Source: Glaciecola sp965658765
GTDB taxonomy: Bacteria; Pseudomonadota; Gammaproteobacteria; Enterobacterales; Alteromonadaceae
DNA length: 64,000 bases
Reading direction: 5' to 3'
NCBI GenBank assembly: GCA_965658765.1
Contig: CBFHTO010000010.1
Location: forward strand, 1-64,000
The position numbers and the translations under genes are program-made. Position 1 is the first letter of the stretch. Every line of letters begins with the position of its first letter. This document shows, piece after piece, positions 18,901 through 27,343 of this stretch. The notes beneath the pieces were generated by a model. The model made no database searches and was not told the DNA's origin. It was given only the letters and a program-made list of their open reading frames with translations.

Positions 18901-19423
18901 TGGCTAAATTCATCTGTCTTGCACCGAAGTATATAGCAAACAAAGCCATTGCTACCGTGACATAAAGGCTAATTGAGTTTGAAGCTTCTGATGAATCACG
19001 AATCAGCAAGTTGATGGCAAGTGTTATAGCGTCTAATTGCAAGGCAATATAGGGAATCACTCCAATAAAACATATACTGGTGACCAATAGTGCAATGACA
19101 TTTGAGTGTTTGAATCTAATCGAGAGTAATTCGGCAATAGATGTGATGTTGTATTTTTGGCAAATATTCGCAAGGCGCACCACCAACTTAAAACCAAATA
19201 CCATGACTAGAATAATTCCTAGATAGGTTGGTACAAGGGGCCATCCAAACTGAGCTGCTTGTGTTGTGGTACCGAAGAACGCCCATGATGTGCAATGCAC
19301 GCCCAGTGCTAATGAATACACAGGTTTTGGAAGATGCGTGAGCTTTTCACCTGCTGAAGCGACCAGAAAGATGAAAGTTATGTAGCTCAGAGTGATGGCG
19401 ATGAGCGCCCAAATTGAAAACAT
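15995..19423 (-). CDS. Sodium:solute symporter-hybrid histidine kinase, CrbS/MxtR-like
   Basis: A 1142-residue sensor. Residues 1-500 form a sodium:solute-symporter domain with about 13 helices; a PAS-like region is near 600-720 (SVIDAELRLVAWNDIYERLF); a coiled coil leads into HisKA with ATSHDLVQPLNAAS carrying the phospho-His near residue 775; HATPase boxes follow (NLISNAIRYTHNG, VADSGTGIAE, GLGLGLTIVERI); a C-terminal receiver (about 1025-1142) has its acceptor Asp in MVADYHLNSGDTG. This layout is that of CbrA/CrbS/MxtR/NahK proteins, which sense small carboxylates or metabolic state. Presence of a C-terminal receiver and a nearby LuxR-type regulator favours CrbS/MxtR. It reads away from grpE. 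Ligand is not deducible. Confidence 0.88.
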   Translation of the reverse strand: MFSIWALIAITLSYITFIFLVASAGEKLTHLPKPVYSLALGVHCTSWAFFGTTTQAAQFGWPLVPTYLGIILVMVFGFKLVVRLANICQKYNITSIAELLSIRFKHSNVIALLVTSICFIGVIPYIALQLDAITLAINLLIRDSSEASNSISLYVTVAMALFAIYFGARQMNLASRNSGLMLTIAVQSLVKLFGLCAVGIFVVYGVFDGLVDLLEQSLNNKDTRSIIEKPFAIWIYLSHVILGVGSMFCLPRQFHVNFVEFKNINELNQARWLFPLYLIAMSLFILPIALGGSIAFSDPTKSLLFSTDSYVLAFPIFYENKALTIVAFLGGLAASSSMVIIATLALGNMMASSLITPLWLHLRGNQQLSDRLSADQILRIRQATILVMMGIAYWYHKNISQSTTLVETGTISISLLSQTFPAIVLGIYWRKTNLAGALSGIIVGVSIIIFAMLYPAIAAASSGITGLDGNQIAFVLFTALSANLLCTALISKLSFNGAPNPFASSILKSSDFIIRFVDLKRLTDRLLPKEVTKTFDTQTRFFSKEPEQTVPDSIVVQAESLLSSHMGRASARILLNAISDHRQSSINNMGDLVEQAGRDFQFNKEILQASITHLPLGVSVIDAELRLVAWNDIYERLFNYPKDFLHVGKPILSILEFNAERGFFGDLPAEREIEKRIQNMVQGRSYKVVRPQLFDKVVEISGNPLPAGGFITCYSDISEYIEIQNQLEEAKTELEERVAVRTKQLEQAKTEAEHANVSKTKFLAATSHDLVQPLNAASLFASMLADKMLKGLASPKDNPKTLVKEGMQQDLQQLEQQQQELIQNVINSLENAESLLNMLIEMTKLENKRITPNVQTFALHEVLANLQKEFSVFAAQKNITLTYVKSSAWVCTDRRLLSRILQNLISNAIRYTHNGKVVIGVRNKGKHKLELVVADSGTGIAEQYQQKIFNEFQRLNPNDEHQGLGLGLTIVERISQLLNIPIQLRSKLGKGSSFSLTLQRQQGNSNTNSVAVRRPIALNNPEFLKGYRVLALENDEAVSQALYTLLTTWGATVEVASDQKSAIALKHPFDIMVADYHLNSGDTGISVLKQLVALKQRAKLNILSSADRSEEIQEAAYELNMLYLPKPIKQAALKRLIQKHLS

Positions 19424-19469
19424 ATTTATTATTCTTATCTTTTAGGAACAAAAAAATCGCTAAATTAAA

Positions 19470-19495
19470 CTTGAAGCGAGAAAAACCATCCCCAT
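19470..19495 (+). promoter_or_regulatory. Sigma-32 heat-shock promoter of grpE
   Basis: CTTGAA, a 14-nt spacer and CCCCAT followed by TAT match the sigma-32 consensus essentially perfectly, 57 bp before the grpE ATG. Confidence 0.9.
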
Positions 19496-19551
19496 TATAG
19501 CCGTCATTGAAGATGATCACATATTGAAAACACACCGATGTGGAGCAAGCA

Positions 19552-20232
19552 ATGAATCAAGATAATGCTTCTAATAACGAAAAAGCGCAAGAAGATGTAT
19601 CGCAAACTGCTGCGGCAGAACAGGAAGCTTTGAACGAGCATGAAAATTCAAGCGTTCAAGCTGACTCGTCACAAAGCGAAGAACAAGAATTCTTGAACAG
19701 TGAAGACGTTCAAGAAGGCTTTGACTGGAAAATCTATGCAGACGAGCTTGAGTCTAAGTTGACGTCAGCCGAGGCGAAAATTGAATCTCAAAAAGACGCT
19801 GTGCTAAGAGCCAAAGCAGAAAGTGAAAATGCTAAGCGACGCGCTGAGATGGAAATCGACAAAGCGCGTAAATTTGCTCTTGAAAAGTTCGCGGGAGACC
19901 TTTTAAGTGTGGTAGATAATTTAGAGCGGGCGACTCAAGCAGCAGATGCTGAGAACGAAGCAATAAAGCCACTTTTAGAAGGCATTGAGCTTACGCAAAA
20001 AGGTTTTTTAAGTACGTTTGAAAAATTTGGTGTGCAAACGCTTGACCCGCAAGGAGAGCCTTTCAATCCGGACCATCATCAAGCGATGTCGATGCAAGAA
20101 TCGGCAGATGTACCTCCCAATACGGTCATAGCGGTAATGCAAAAAGGTTACTTGCTTAATGGTCGTTTGTTGCGTCCGGCAATGGTAATGGTATCTCGCG
20201 CGTCAAGCAGTGGTGTAGATACTCAAGCATAG
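19552..20232 (+). CDS. grpE: Nucleotide exchange factor GrpE
   Basis: Releases ADP from DnaK. From the ATG at 19552 (GGAG 7 nt upstream) the protein has 226 residues; a GTG four codons earlier is possible. The first 60 residues are acidic and Gln-rich, then a long coiled coil (LESKLTSAEAKIESQKDAVLRAKAESENAKRR region) and the GrpE core with VVDNLERA, GIELTQKGFLSTFEKFGV and the beta-domain GYLLNGRLLRPAMVMVSR. Length is slightly above E. coli (197) because of the acidic N-terminus. A consensus heat-shock promoter precedes it and dnaK follows. Secure. Confidence 0.96.
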   Translation: MNQDNASNNEKAQEDVSQTAAAEQEALNEHENSSVQADSSQSEEQEFLNSEDVQEGFDWKIYADELESKLTSAEAKIESQKDAVLRAKAESENAKRRAEMEIDKARKFALEKFAGDLLSVVDNLERATQAADAENEAIKPLLEGIELTQKGFLSTFEKFGVQTLDPQGEPFNPDHHQAMSMQESADVPPNTVIAVMQKGYLLNGRLLRPAMVMVSRASSSGVDTQA

Positions 20233-20277
20233 ATTTAAAGCGACAAATGAGGTGTTTAAAATTTTCTTTAATCACCT

Positions 20278-20303
20278 ATTGAAAACAGGGTCAATAGCCC
20301 CAC
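20278..20303 (+). promoter_or_regulatory. Probable second sigma-32 promoter, before dnaK
   Basis: ATTGAA, 14 nt and CCCCAC followed by AT resemble a sigma-32 promoter with one change in each hexamer, 48 bp before the dnaK ATG. Confidence 0.6.
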
Positions 20304-20350
20304 ATCTTTAACAACAAAAGATATGTTTAAAAAGATTTCGGAGATATAAA

Positions 20351-22279
20351 ATGGGTAGAATAATCGGCATAGACTTAGGCACAACAAATTCATGTGTTGC
20401 CGTACTCGATGGTAAAAGCGCAAAAGTAATCGAAAACGCAGAGGGTGACCGCACCACGCCTTCGATTATTGCCTACACTGAAGACGGTGAGACACTTGTT
20501 GGGCAGCCGGCAAAACGTCAAGCAGTAACAAACCCTAAAAACACTTTGTTTGCGATTAAGCGTTTGATTGGTCGCAGATTTGAAGACAAAGAAGTTCAGC
20601 GAGACATCGACATCATGCCGTTTTCAATTATGAAAGCGGATAATGGTGACGCGTGGGTTGAAGCTAATAGTAAAAAGATGGCACCACCACAGATTTCGGC
20701 TGAAGTGTTAGAGAAAATGAAAAAGACCGCCGAAGATTATCTTGGTGAAGAAGTCACGGGCGCTGTCATTACGGTACCTGCGTACTTCAACGATTCGCAG
20801 CGCCAAGCGACGAAAGACGCTGGACGCATCGCGGGATTAGAAGTAAAACGAATCATTAACGAACCAACCGCTGCTGCTTTAGCGTACGGAATGGACAAAA
20901 ACAAGGGTAATAATACCGTAGCGGTTTATGACCTTGGTGGTGGTACTTTTGATATTTCAATCATCGAAATTGATGAAGTCGATGGCGAGCATACGTTTGA
21001 AGTACTAGCAACAAACGGTGATACTCACTTAGGTGGTGAAGATTTCGATAACAGAATGATCAACTACTTAGTGGATGAGTTTAAAAAGGATCAAGGCTTC
21101 GATTTACGAAAAGATCCATTAGCTATGCAGCGTTTAAAAGAAGCGGGTGAAAAAGCGAAGATTGAGCTATCGTCTGCACAACAGACTGAAGTTAATTTAC
21201 CGTACATAACTGCGGATGCTTCTGGTCCTAAGCACTTAGCGATTAAAGTTACGCGTGCAAAACTTGAGTCATTAGTTGAAGATTTAGTTAAGCAATCCTT
21301 AGAGCCTCTAAAACAAGCACTTTCGGATGCAGATCTTAGTGTAGGTGAAATTGACGATATTATCTTAGTTGGTGGCCAAACGCGCATGCCACTGGTGCAA
21401 AAATACGTAACTGATTTCTTCGGAAAAGAACCACGCAAAGACGTAAACCCTGACGAAGCTGTAGCGGTTGGTGCAGCCATACAGGGCGGTGTATTAGCTG
21501 GTGATGTCAAGGATGTATTATTGCTAGACGTAACACCTCTCTCGCTAGGTATCGAGACAATGGGTGGTGTGATGACGGCCTTGATTGAGAAAAATACAAC
21601 TGTACCAACTAAGAAGTCACAGGTATTCTCAACGGCTGAAGATAACCAGTCAGCGGTAACTGTGCATGTATTGCAGGGTGAGCGCAAACAAGCGGGTGGA
21701 AACAAGTCACTGGGACAATTTAATTTAGAAGGTATACGTCCTGCTCAGCGCGGTACTCCACAAATTGAGGTTACCTTTGACATTGATGCTGATGGTATTT
21801 TACATGTGTCTGCGAAAGACAAAGACACAGGCAAGGAACAAAAAATCACTATCAAAGCATCTTCGGGTTTAAGCGAAGACGAAATCAATCAAATGGTACA
21901 AGATGCAGAAGCTAATAAAGATGCTGACGCTAAGTTTGAGGAACTCGTGCAAGCCCGTAACCAAGCTGATGGTATGATTCATGCGACGCGTACGCAGCTT
22001 GAAGAAGCAAGCGACGCAATTAGTGCGGATGATAAGAGTAAGATTGAAGAAGCCTTAAACGAACTGGAAGCCGCGCGCAAAGGCGAAGACAAAGAAGCAA
22101 TTGAAGCGAAAAGCCAAGCGGTTATCGAGGCATCTGCGCCATTGATGCAAGCGGCACAAGCAAAAGCTCAAGCACAGGGTGCTGAAGCGGGTGCTCAAAC
22201 AGAGGGCGCTTCTGATAATGGTTCTGCTGAAGACGTAGTTGACGCTGAATTTGAAGAAGTCAAAGACGACAAGAAATAA
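20351..22279 (+). CDS. dnaK: Hsp70 chaperone DnaK
   Basis: A 642-residue Hsp70. The ATPase domain opens with GIDLGTTNSCVAV and has VYDLGGGTFDISI, INEPTAAALAYG and LVGGQTRMPLVQ; the linker DVLLLDVTPLSLGIETMGG leads to the substrate-binding domain and lid, ending in an Ala/Gln-rich tail and EFEEVKDDKK. Length is normal (E. coli 638). With GrpE and DnaJ it folds and disaggregates proteins and regulates sigma-32. AAGGAG-like pairing is modest (GGAGATATAAA before ATG). The gene has its own heat-shock-like promoter and is followed by a strong hairpin before dnaJ. Confidence 0.98.
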   Translation: MGRIIGIDLGTTNSCVAVLDGKSAKVIENAEGDRTTPSIIAYTEDGETLVGQPAKRQAVTNPKNTLFAIKRLIGRRFEDKEVQRDIDIMPFSIMKADNGDAWVEANSKKMAPPQISAEVLEKMKKTAEDYLGEEVTGAVITVPAYFNDSQRQATKDAGRIAGLEVKRIINEPTAAALAYGMDKNKGNNTVAVYDLGGGTFDISIIEIDEVDGEHTFEVLATNGDTHLGGEDFDNRMINYLVDEFKKDQGFDLRKDPLAMQRLKEAGEKAKIELSSAQQTEVNLPYITADASGPKHLAIKVTRAKLESLVEDLVKQSLEPLKQALSDADLSVGEIDDIILVGGQTRMPLVQKYVTDFFGKEPRKDVNPDEAVAVGAAIQGGVLAGDVKDVLLLDVTPLSLGIETMGGVMTALIEKNTTVPTKKSQVFSTAEDNQSAVTVHVLQGERKQAGGNKSLGQFNLEGIRPAQRGTPQIEVTFDIDADGILHVSAKDKDTGKEQKITIKASSGLSEDEINQMVQDAEANKDADAKFEELVQARNQADGMIHATRTQLEEASDAISADDKSKIEEALNELEAARKGEDKEAIEAKSQAVIEASAPLMQAAQAKAQAQGAEAGAQTEGASDNGSAEDVVDAEFEEVKDDKK

Positions 22280-22298
22280 GCCTTGTCTTGACCGAGTT

Positions 22299-22370
22299 CA
22301 TCTTAATTGTACGCATTAAGATGATGGATATTAAGTAGGGCGCAACTCTCAACAGGAGTTGCGCCTTTCT
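22299..22370 (+). terminator. Tandem hairpins, second an intrinsic terminator, between dnaK and dnaJ
   Basis: A perfect 9-bp stem (CATCTTAAT/ATTAAGATG, 22299-22323) without T-tail is followed by a 10-bp GC-rich stem (GGCGCAACTC/GAGTTGCGCC, 22339-22365) and TTTCTT. The second has the form of an intrinsic terminator, so dnaJ must depend on read-through or its own promoter. Confidence 0.85.
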
Positions 22371-22490
22371 TGAGTTGTATAAGTAAGATTCCAGCAGTAT
22401 GCGCTGCAGTTTTTTTAAATGTTGCGCGACAATAACCTAGTTTAGGCAATGACCATTGCCACTATTAAACTGAGTCACAATGGGTGGTTT

Positions 22491-23621
22491 ATGTCCAAAC
22501 GAGACTATTATGAAGTGTTAGGCGTCAGTAAAAGCGCCGACGAAAAAGAGATAAAGAAAGCCTATAAAAAGTTGGCCATGAAATACCACCCTGACAGAAC
22601 ACAGGGTGACAAAGCACTAGAAGAAAAGTTTAAAGAAATACAAGAAGCTTATGAAATTCTAACTGACAGTCAAAAACGCGCGGCTTACGACCAATATGGA
22701 CATGCCGGTGTTGATCCTAATCGAGGTGGCGGCGGTGGCTTCGGCGGTGGTGCTGACTTTGGTGATATTTTCGGGGATGTATTTGGCGACATATTCGGTG
22801 GTGGTCGCGGTGGCCGATCGCGAGCTCGACAAGGTGCTGATTTAAGATATAACTTAGACATGAGTCTCGAAGAAGCGGTGCGCGGAAAAGACGTTGAAAT
22901 ACGAGTTCCAACGCTTGTCGAGTGTGAGCCGTGTAAAGGTTCAGGAGCAAAGAAAGGGTCATCTCCTACAACTTGTCCAACCTGTAAAGGAGCGGGACAA
23001 GTCCAAATGCGCCAAGGTTTTTTTGCAGTTCAGCAGACTTGTCCAACTTGTTCTGGCAAAGGAAAAATTATTGCTGATCCTTGCAACTCTTGCCGTGGCC
23101 AAGGACGTACCGAAAAAACCAAGACACTTTCTGTTAAAGTGCCTCCAGGTGTCGACACCGGTGACCGTATCCGTTTGAGTGGTGAAGGTGAAGCGGGAGA
23201 GCAAGGTGCTCCAGCCGGTGATTTGTACGTGCAAGTTAATGTTCGTGAGCACGACATATTCACTCGTGACCAAAATAACCTCTATTGTGAAGTACCCGTC
23301 GGGTTTACTACTGCCGCCTTAGGCGGTGAGATCCACGTGCCTACCTTAGACGGAAAAGTGAAGCTGAAAATAACACCCGAGACACAAACGGGTAAAATGT
23401 TTCGCTTGAGAGGCAAAGGCGTTAAATCTGTGCGTAGCGGTAGCCTTGGTGATTTGATTTGTAAAGTTGTAATTGAAACACCTGTTAACCTCTCTTCAAA
23501 ACAGAAAGAATTATTGGAAGAGTTCGATGCCGCAATAAGCGGACAGGCCGCAAAACATCGACCCAAAGAAAAGGGTTTCTTCGATGGTGTGAAGAAATTT
23601 TTTGATGACTTAACCAATTAA
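22491..23621 (+). CDS. dnaJ: Co-chaperone DnaJ (Hsp40)
   Basis: A 376-residue type I Hsp40, the same length as E. coli DnaJ from the ATG at 22491 (MSKRDYYEVLGV); 14 upstream codons in frame are not conserved and are left out. The J domain has HPD at residues 33-35; a Gly/Phe-rich linker follows (GGGGGFGGGADFGDIFGD); four zinc repeats CEPCKGSG, CPTCKGAG, CPTCSGKG and CNSCRGQG lie at about 145-210; then the substrate-binding C-terminal domain. It stimulates DnaK ATPase and delivers clients. The gene is separated from dnaK by 211 bp containing a terminator. Confidence 0.97.
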   Translation: MSKRDYYEVLGVSKSADEKEIKKAYKKLAMKYHPDRTQGDKALEEKFKEIQEAYEILTDSQKRAAYDQYGHAGVDPNRGGGGGFGGGADFGDIFGDVFGDIFGGGRGGRSRARQGADLRYNLDMSLEEAVRGKDVEIRVPTLVECEPCKGSGAKKGSSPTTCPTCKGAGQVQMRQGFFAVQQTCPTCSGKGKIIADPCNSCRGQGRTEKTKTLSVKVPPGVDTGDRIRLSGEGEAGEQGAPAGDLYVQVNVREHDIFTRDQNNLYCEVPVGFTTAALGGEIHVPTLDGKVKLKITPETQTGKMFRLRGKGVKSVRSGSLGDLICKVVIETPVNLSSKQKELLEEFDAAISGQAAKHRPKEKGFFDGVKKFFDDLTN

Positions 23622-23648
23622 ACCATCGGTATTTTATTAAACAACTAT

Positions 23649-23680
23649 AAAATCGCGGCTTCCATTGCCGCGATTTTTGT
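23649..23680 (+). terminator. Intrinsic terminator of dnaJ
   Basis: An 11-bp stem (AAAATCGCGGC/GCCGCGATTTT) with 7-nt loop and T-tail, 27 bp after the dnaJ stop. Confidence 0.93.
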
Positions 23681-23829
23681 AATAGCTTTGAGTATTTTCG
23701 AGGCGTCCTTGGTATGTACTTAGTGTAGTAGGTGGAGCATATTAATGGTTGATCACTATTTACCCATTTAGCTAAGCACCATTTGACGACTCAAAATATC
23801 TTTAAACGAAAGCAAGTGAACAAAGACAT

Positions 23830-24177
23830 ATGAAAAATAAGCAAGACGATAAGCAAAGTATTATTTCATCCATCCCGCGTGCATGGGGTATTCAAATCCT
23901 GCTGCTTTTTCTAATGGTTGCACCACAGAGTTTTTGGGGTATAGCAAGACAATCAAGTGATGTATCGCCGATAGCGCTTGTCCTCGTCTGTTTGAGTGGC
24001 TATGCGGGTTGGCTAGTCTGGACAAAGAACGGAAAATACCGTCTTACTTCGTTTGAATCAATATTTTACATTGAGTCAAAAGGTGAGGATTGTGGCATGC
24101 TGCATCGTTCTTGTTGGCATTTTTCAATGGGCTTGATGCTACTACTCGTCTTTATTACTTTGCAAGGGCTAATGTGA
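23830..24177 (+). CDS. Small membrane protein of unknown function
   Basis: A 115-residue protein with a polar N-terminus and three hydrophobic segments (about residues 21-40, 45-64 and 95-113). It has single Cys residues but no motif I recognise. It converges on the exonuclease gene, ending 6 bp from that gene's stop, and follows dnaJ after its terminator. Only a weak ribosome site (AACAAAGACAT) is seen. The reading frame is clean and the composition membrane-like, which supports it as a real gene without naming a function. Confidence 0.6.
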   Translation: MKNKQDDKQSIISSIPRAWGIQILLLFLMVAPQSFWGIARQSSDVSPIALVLVCLSGYAGWLVWTKNGKYRLTSFESIFYIESKGEDCGMLHRSCWHFSMGLMLLLVFITLQGLM

Positions 24178-24183
24178 CCAAAA

Positions 24184-24891
24184 TTATAAGAGATCTTTTA
24201 ATTTAGTATTCATACCTTGATGATTTCGATGAACTTCTGCAAGCAATAGTTCCGCGGTAGCGATAGCATCGTTCAGGGCATTGTGCGCGAAGTAATCAGG
24301 CAAACCTAAGGTCTTCCTAATGTTACTCAAGCGCAGATGCGACGGGTCATATTGTTTATCAGTGTTATCAAATCTTCGCTTTATTATTGCCAATGTGTCG
24401 ATGATTAAAAAGGGCGGTGTAATACCATACATTTGCCGACATGCTTCTTGTAAAAATGTACGTTCAATGCGAGCAAAATGCACCAACACTACCCTCCCTG
24501 CCATCAATCGCAAGAGCCTGTCCAAGGCCTTTTTAAGTTCTGCGCCTCGCTCTTTTTCAGCATCAGTAATTTGATGAATAGCAACATTGTGACCTTGTAA
24601 TTTCCCACTTGTCTTGATTATTTGATGATGTGAGCTGGACAACAATATTTTGCACCTGTCCATGGTCACACATCCGACCGACAACAACTGGTCTCGCAAT
24701 GCATCTAATCCAGTTGTTTCAAAATCCAATGACAGTACATCAAAGTCTTTCAAAGCGTCGTCCTTATGAGGAAAAGGCACAGATAGATATTCTTTGAGTG
24801 CTCCCTCTGGCGCTAAATCTAAACAAATTTGGCGTTGTTTTTCTAGGCTCAAGAATTTTCTTGGTACACACTTAGCGAGTAAGTTTTGCAT
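24184..24891 (-). CDS. DnaQ-like 3'-5' exonuclease
   Basis: A 235-residue DEDDh exonuclease. Exo I is LSLDFETTGLDALRDQLLSVG (Asp and Glu in DFET, around residues 54-57), Exo II contains the LVHFARIERTFLQ Asn/Asp-region variant, and Exo III is HNALNDAIATAELL with His and Asp. This is the fold of the DNA polymerase III proofreading subunit, but a stand-alone copy of this length next to a CBS/DUF294 gene is a separate family widespread beside actP in gammaproteobacteria. It begins one base after the upstream gene's stop, so the two are translationally coupled. Note that Exo II has Arg-Ile-Glu where an Asp-type residue is usual, and substrate is unknown. Confidence 0.8.
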   Translation of the reverse strand: MQNLLAKCVPRKFLSLEKQRQICLDLAPEGALKEYLSVPFPHKDDALKDFDVLSLDFETTGLDALRDQLLSVGCVTMDRCKILLSSSHHQIIKTSGKLQGHNVAIHQITDAEKERGAELKKALDRLLRLMAGRVVLVHFARIERTFLQEACRQMYGITPPFLIIDTLAIIKRRFDNTDKQYDPSHLRLSNIRKTLGLPDYFAHNALNDAIATAELLLAEVHRNHQGMNTKLKDLL

Positions 24892-24892
24892 C

Positions 24893-26737
24893 CTAAAATG
24901 CCACCTGTCGACTTTCCTGTAATGTCTTAATTACTTTAAAAGCCTCTTTTAAATGATCTCTTTCTAATTTCGAGATCTCCCTTGGGTGCATATAATTGCT
25001 TGGTTCTTCACCTACTTGCATTAGGTTAGCCTGATGATTAAGACGTAATTGTCCAAGAAACTCAAATGCGTCAATGAGACTTCTGGCGCTAGACGAACTC
25101 AAAGACTTCGTCCCAGTTACTTGTTTCAAGCGATCTAAGGTGTTGACGCCAACCACACCCTCTTGTAAAGCATATATTCTGGCAAGGTCAACCACAGGGG
25201 CAATACCGTTGTGTTTTAGGTCCAATGCTTTTTTATTATCGCCTCGTTCAGCGAGAACAAAGTCTCGGAAGAAGCCTAGAGGTGGTTTGTGTTGTAATGC
25301 ATTTTTAGACATGTAAGCAATAAATACAGAATTTTTAGTAGTTTTTGACAGCATTCGAGCACGTACTTCATTCAATAGAGACTCATCACCACAAACCGTT
25401 GTTAAATCAAAAAATATACTGGAGTGTAGTAAAGCTGTGGGTTCTGGTTTTTCTACCCAATTACTGAAATATTTGTGCCATACCGCTTTTGGTTGTCTCC
25501 ATTTGGGGTTTGTTGCCATGACATTGCCCGGACAATAAACAAATCCACAGGTATTGAGTCCATCACTCACAAACTTAGCGAGTGAGGCAAAGTATTCGTC
25601 GTCTTCAGGCTTCATTGAATCATCAATGATTAATGCATTGTCTTGGTCAGAAAAAGAAAGTTGTTCCTGACGTGCTTGAGAACCAGCCGATAACCAAGCG
25701 TATGAAACAGGTGCTGGCCCTAGCTCAGCTTCTGCTAATTTGATTAAGCGCATAGTTAAGGCCATAGTGATAACACTAATACTCTTTCCTACATGCTCTG
25801 CAGAATTACCTAACTTAGCCATGCGTACCTGAAGTTTAGGAATCACTCTACTTAGCTCAGCTAGATCTTCAATGGTCTTCGAACGTCGAATAAGGCTCGT
25901 TAGATTTACCGCATTCTGACTTTCATGATTCATCAAATCCGTTACGGTAACAAGGCCATCTAATTTACCATTCTTTGTAACGGGTAAATGGTGGATATTT
26001 TTGTTTGTCATTGTTGCAAGCGCTTCAAACGCACTCGCTTTTACATCTAAAGTAAAAACATTTTTTGTCATTATCTCGGACACAGGTAGATTTATATCAA
26101 CCTCTTCTGCAACACATCTTCTTCTTATGTCTTTATCGGTAACAATGCCAGCCATTTCATCTTTTTCGGTAATCATTAGACATGAGAAACTCTTACGACT
26201 CATTTTAATAGCGGTTTCTTTGATCGTCGCATTCAGGTCAACAGAGCATGCGGGACTATTATAAAAGTCTTCTATGGTGCTATTGGATAGCGTAGAGCTA
26301 AGTACGTCCTCATCATTGAATTTCTGCATGCGCTTTTGAAGTCTCTGAACACCAGATTGATTAAAGAACGAATTTGCCTCTTCGGAGTCTTGTATGGCAT
26401 AAAACAAGTCAGGCTTAGCAATTGCATATAAAAGAGTATCTTCGTCTACTTGTACTCTTACTTTTAGACTGTCGTCGGGTAACATAAAAACAGAACATAA
26501 ATCGCCTTCGCAATATTTGCTCAACAATTCACCTTCGTTGTCGTAGTAGGAGATCGCGCCTTTTCGTATGATATACAAATGTGGTCGTTTTTCTTTACCT
26601 GGAGGCATTTCTTCATTTTGTCTAACGTATTGAATATTGACACTTTTTGTAAGTTTCTCAATGGATACTTTATCAATAGAATCAAATGGCGGTATAGCGG
26701 CCAAAAAGGAACTTACTTCGGCTAGTTCTGCGGTCAT
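24893..26737 (-). CDS. Cyclic-nucleotide-binding / CBS / DUF294 nucleotidyltransferase-like protein
   Basis: A predicted cytoplasmic signalling protein. I start it at the ATG at 26737 (MTAELAEVSSFLAAIPPFDS, 614 residues), which has AAAGAG about 7 nt upstream; the frame opens 23 codons earlier, but that start lacks a ribosome site and would overlap a regulator-box-like sequence. Order: cNMP-binding-like domain (about 1-125), paired CBS domains (about 145-270; ...CLMITEKDEMAGIVTDKDIRRR and HHLPVTKNGKLDGLVTVTDL regions), then DUF294 nucleotidyltransferase (WLSAGSQARQEQLSFSDQDNALII, residues about 350-373) and a C-terminal helical substrate domain. The family sits beside actP/DUF4212 and the DnaQ-like exonuclease in many marine gammaproteobacteria and is thought to tune carbon or acetate metabolism; the reaction is unproven. 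Confidence 0.82.
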   Translation of the reverse strand: MTAELAEVSSFLAAIPPFDSIDKVSIEKLTKSVNIQYVRQNEEMPPGKEKRPHLYIIRKGAISYYDNEGELLSKYCEGDLCSVFMLPDDSLKVRVQVDEDTLLYAIAKPDLFYAIQDSEEANSFFNQSGVQRLQKRMQKFNDEDVLSSTLSNSTIEDFYNSPACSVDLNATIKETAIKMSRKSFSCLMITEKDEMAGIVTDKDIRRRCVAEEVDINLPVSEIMTKNVFTLDVKASAFEALATMTNKNIHHLPVTKNGKLDGLVTVTDLMNHESQNAVNLTSLIRRSKTIEDLAELSRVIPKLQVRMAKLGNSAEHVGKSISVITMALTMRLIKLAEAELGPAPVSYAWLSAGSQARQEQLSFSDQDNALIIDDSMKPEDDEYFASLAKFVSDGLNTCGFVYCPGNVMATNPKWRQPKAVWHKYFSNWVEKPEPTALLHSSIFFDLTTVCGDESLLNEVRARMLSKTTKNSVFIAYMSKNALQHKPPLGFFRDFVLAERGDNKKALDLKHNGIAPVVDLARIYALQEGVVGVNTLDRLKQVTGTKSLSSSSARSLIDAFEFLGQLRLNHQANLMQVGEEPSNYMHPREISKLERDHLKEAFKVIKTLQESRQVAF

Positions 26738-26811
26738 ACATTGCTCTTTATTTGTAAATAGCGTGTTATAGGGCTCATCATTGATGATGCATTCATGTGT
26801 AGTCAATGGCT

Positions 26812-26825
26812 TTGATCAAGGTCAA
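26812..26825. promoter_or_regulatory. FNR/CRP-type box (TTGATCAAGGTCAA)
   Basis: One mismatch from the FNR consensus TTGAT-N4-ATCAA. It lies 75-88 bp upstream of the revised start of the CBS/DUF294 gene and at the edge of the large divergent region. Confidence 0.45.
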
Positions 26826-26826
26826 T

Positions 26827-27343
26827 ACTAAAGTGTAATACCCTTAACAAATTCAGAAACCACCGCCTTAGTGCCTACTACTAAATAGTCTTTGAATCTC
26901 TTTAACCATTAGTGGAAATTGGAAAGTGCTCGCAATGTAATTTGTGCCTGTATTTTGATGAGAGCTATGCACTTACAAACAGCATTTACAAACACTAACT
27001 ACAGGCACTAGGCAATAAGTTACATGCTAGCCTTTAGTCGTAGCTCAAGCAGCGCTTATAATTAGTAGGATTGCAGAAGCGTTGAAATGCTTATTTAACG
27101 TACAGAAAATCCAAAGCTTATTTCAATAAAAATAAAGATAAAAAAACAATTGTGTGCAATCTCCTTACATTTAAGCCAACGAACTAGAGCGGAAGAAAAA
27201 TTAACAAACCTTAAGGATTTCAGTGTCTTCTAGCACATCAACTTTGACGTTTAATTTACATTAATCTTAACAAGTAGACTGTTCTCGCTTATGCAACGCA
27301 GGAATTTCGGGATGCAGATATTGAGCGAGACTAAAGTGTAATA
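26827..27343. promoter_or_regulatory. Large divergent control region with a 14-bp direct repeat
   Basis: The 789-bp stretch from 26738 to 27526 has no credible gene. ACTAAAGTGTAATA occurs twice in the same orientation (26827-26840 and 27330-27343), once near each divergent gene. An imperfect hairpin between two CATG ends (27481-27503) lies in the DUF4212 leader. By analogy with CrbSR systems the region should carry the acetate-switch regulator sites, but no motif is certain. Confidence 0.45.

Noticed and set aside
21091..21705. 204-codon antisense frame opposite dnaK
   Set aside because: Shadow of a highly biased coding strand; no start signal.
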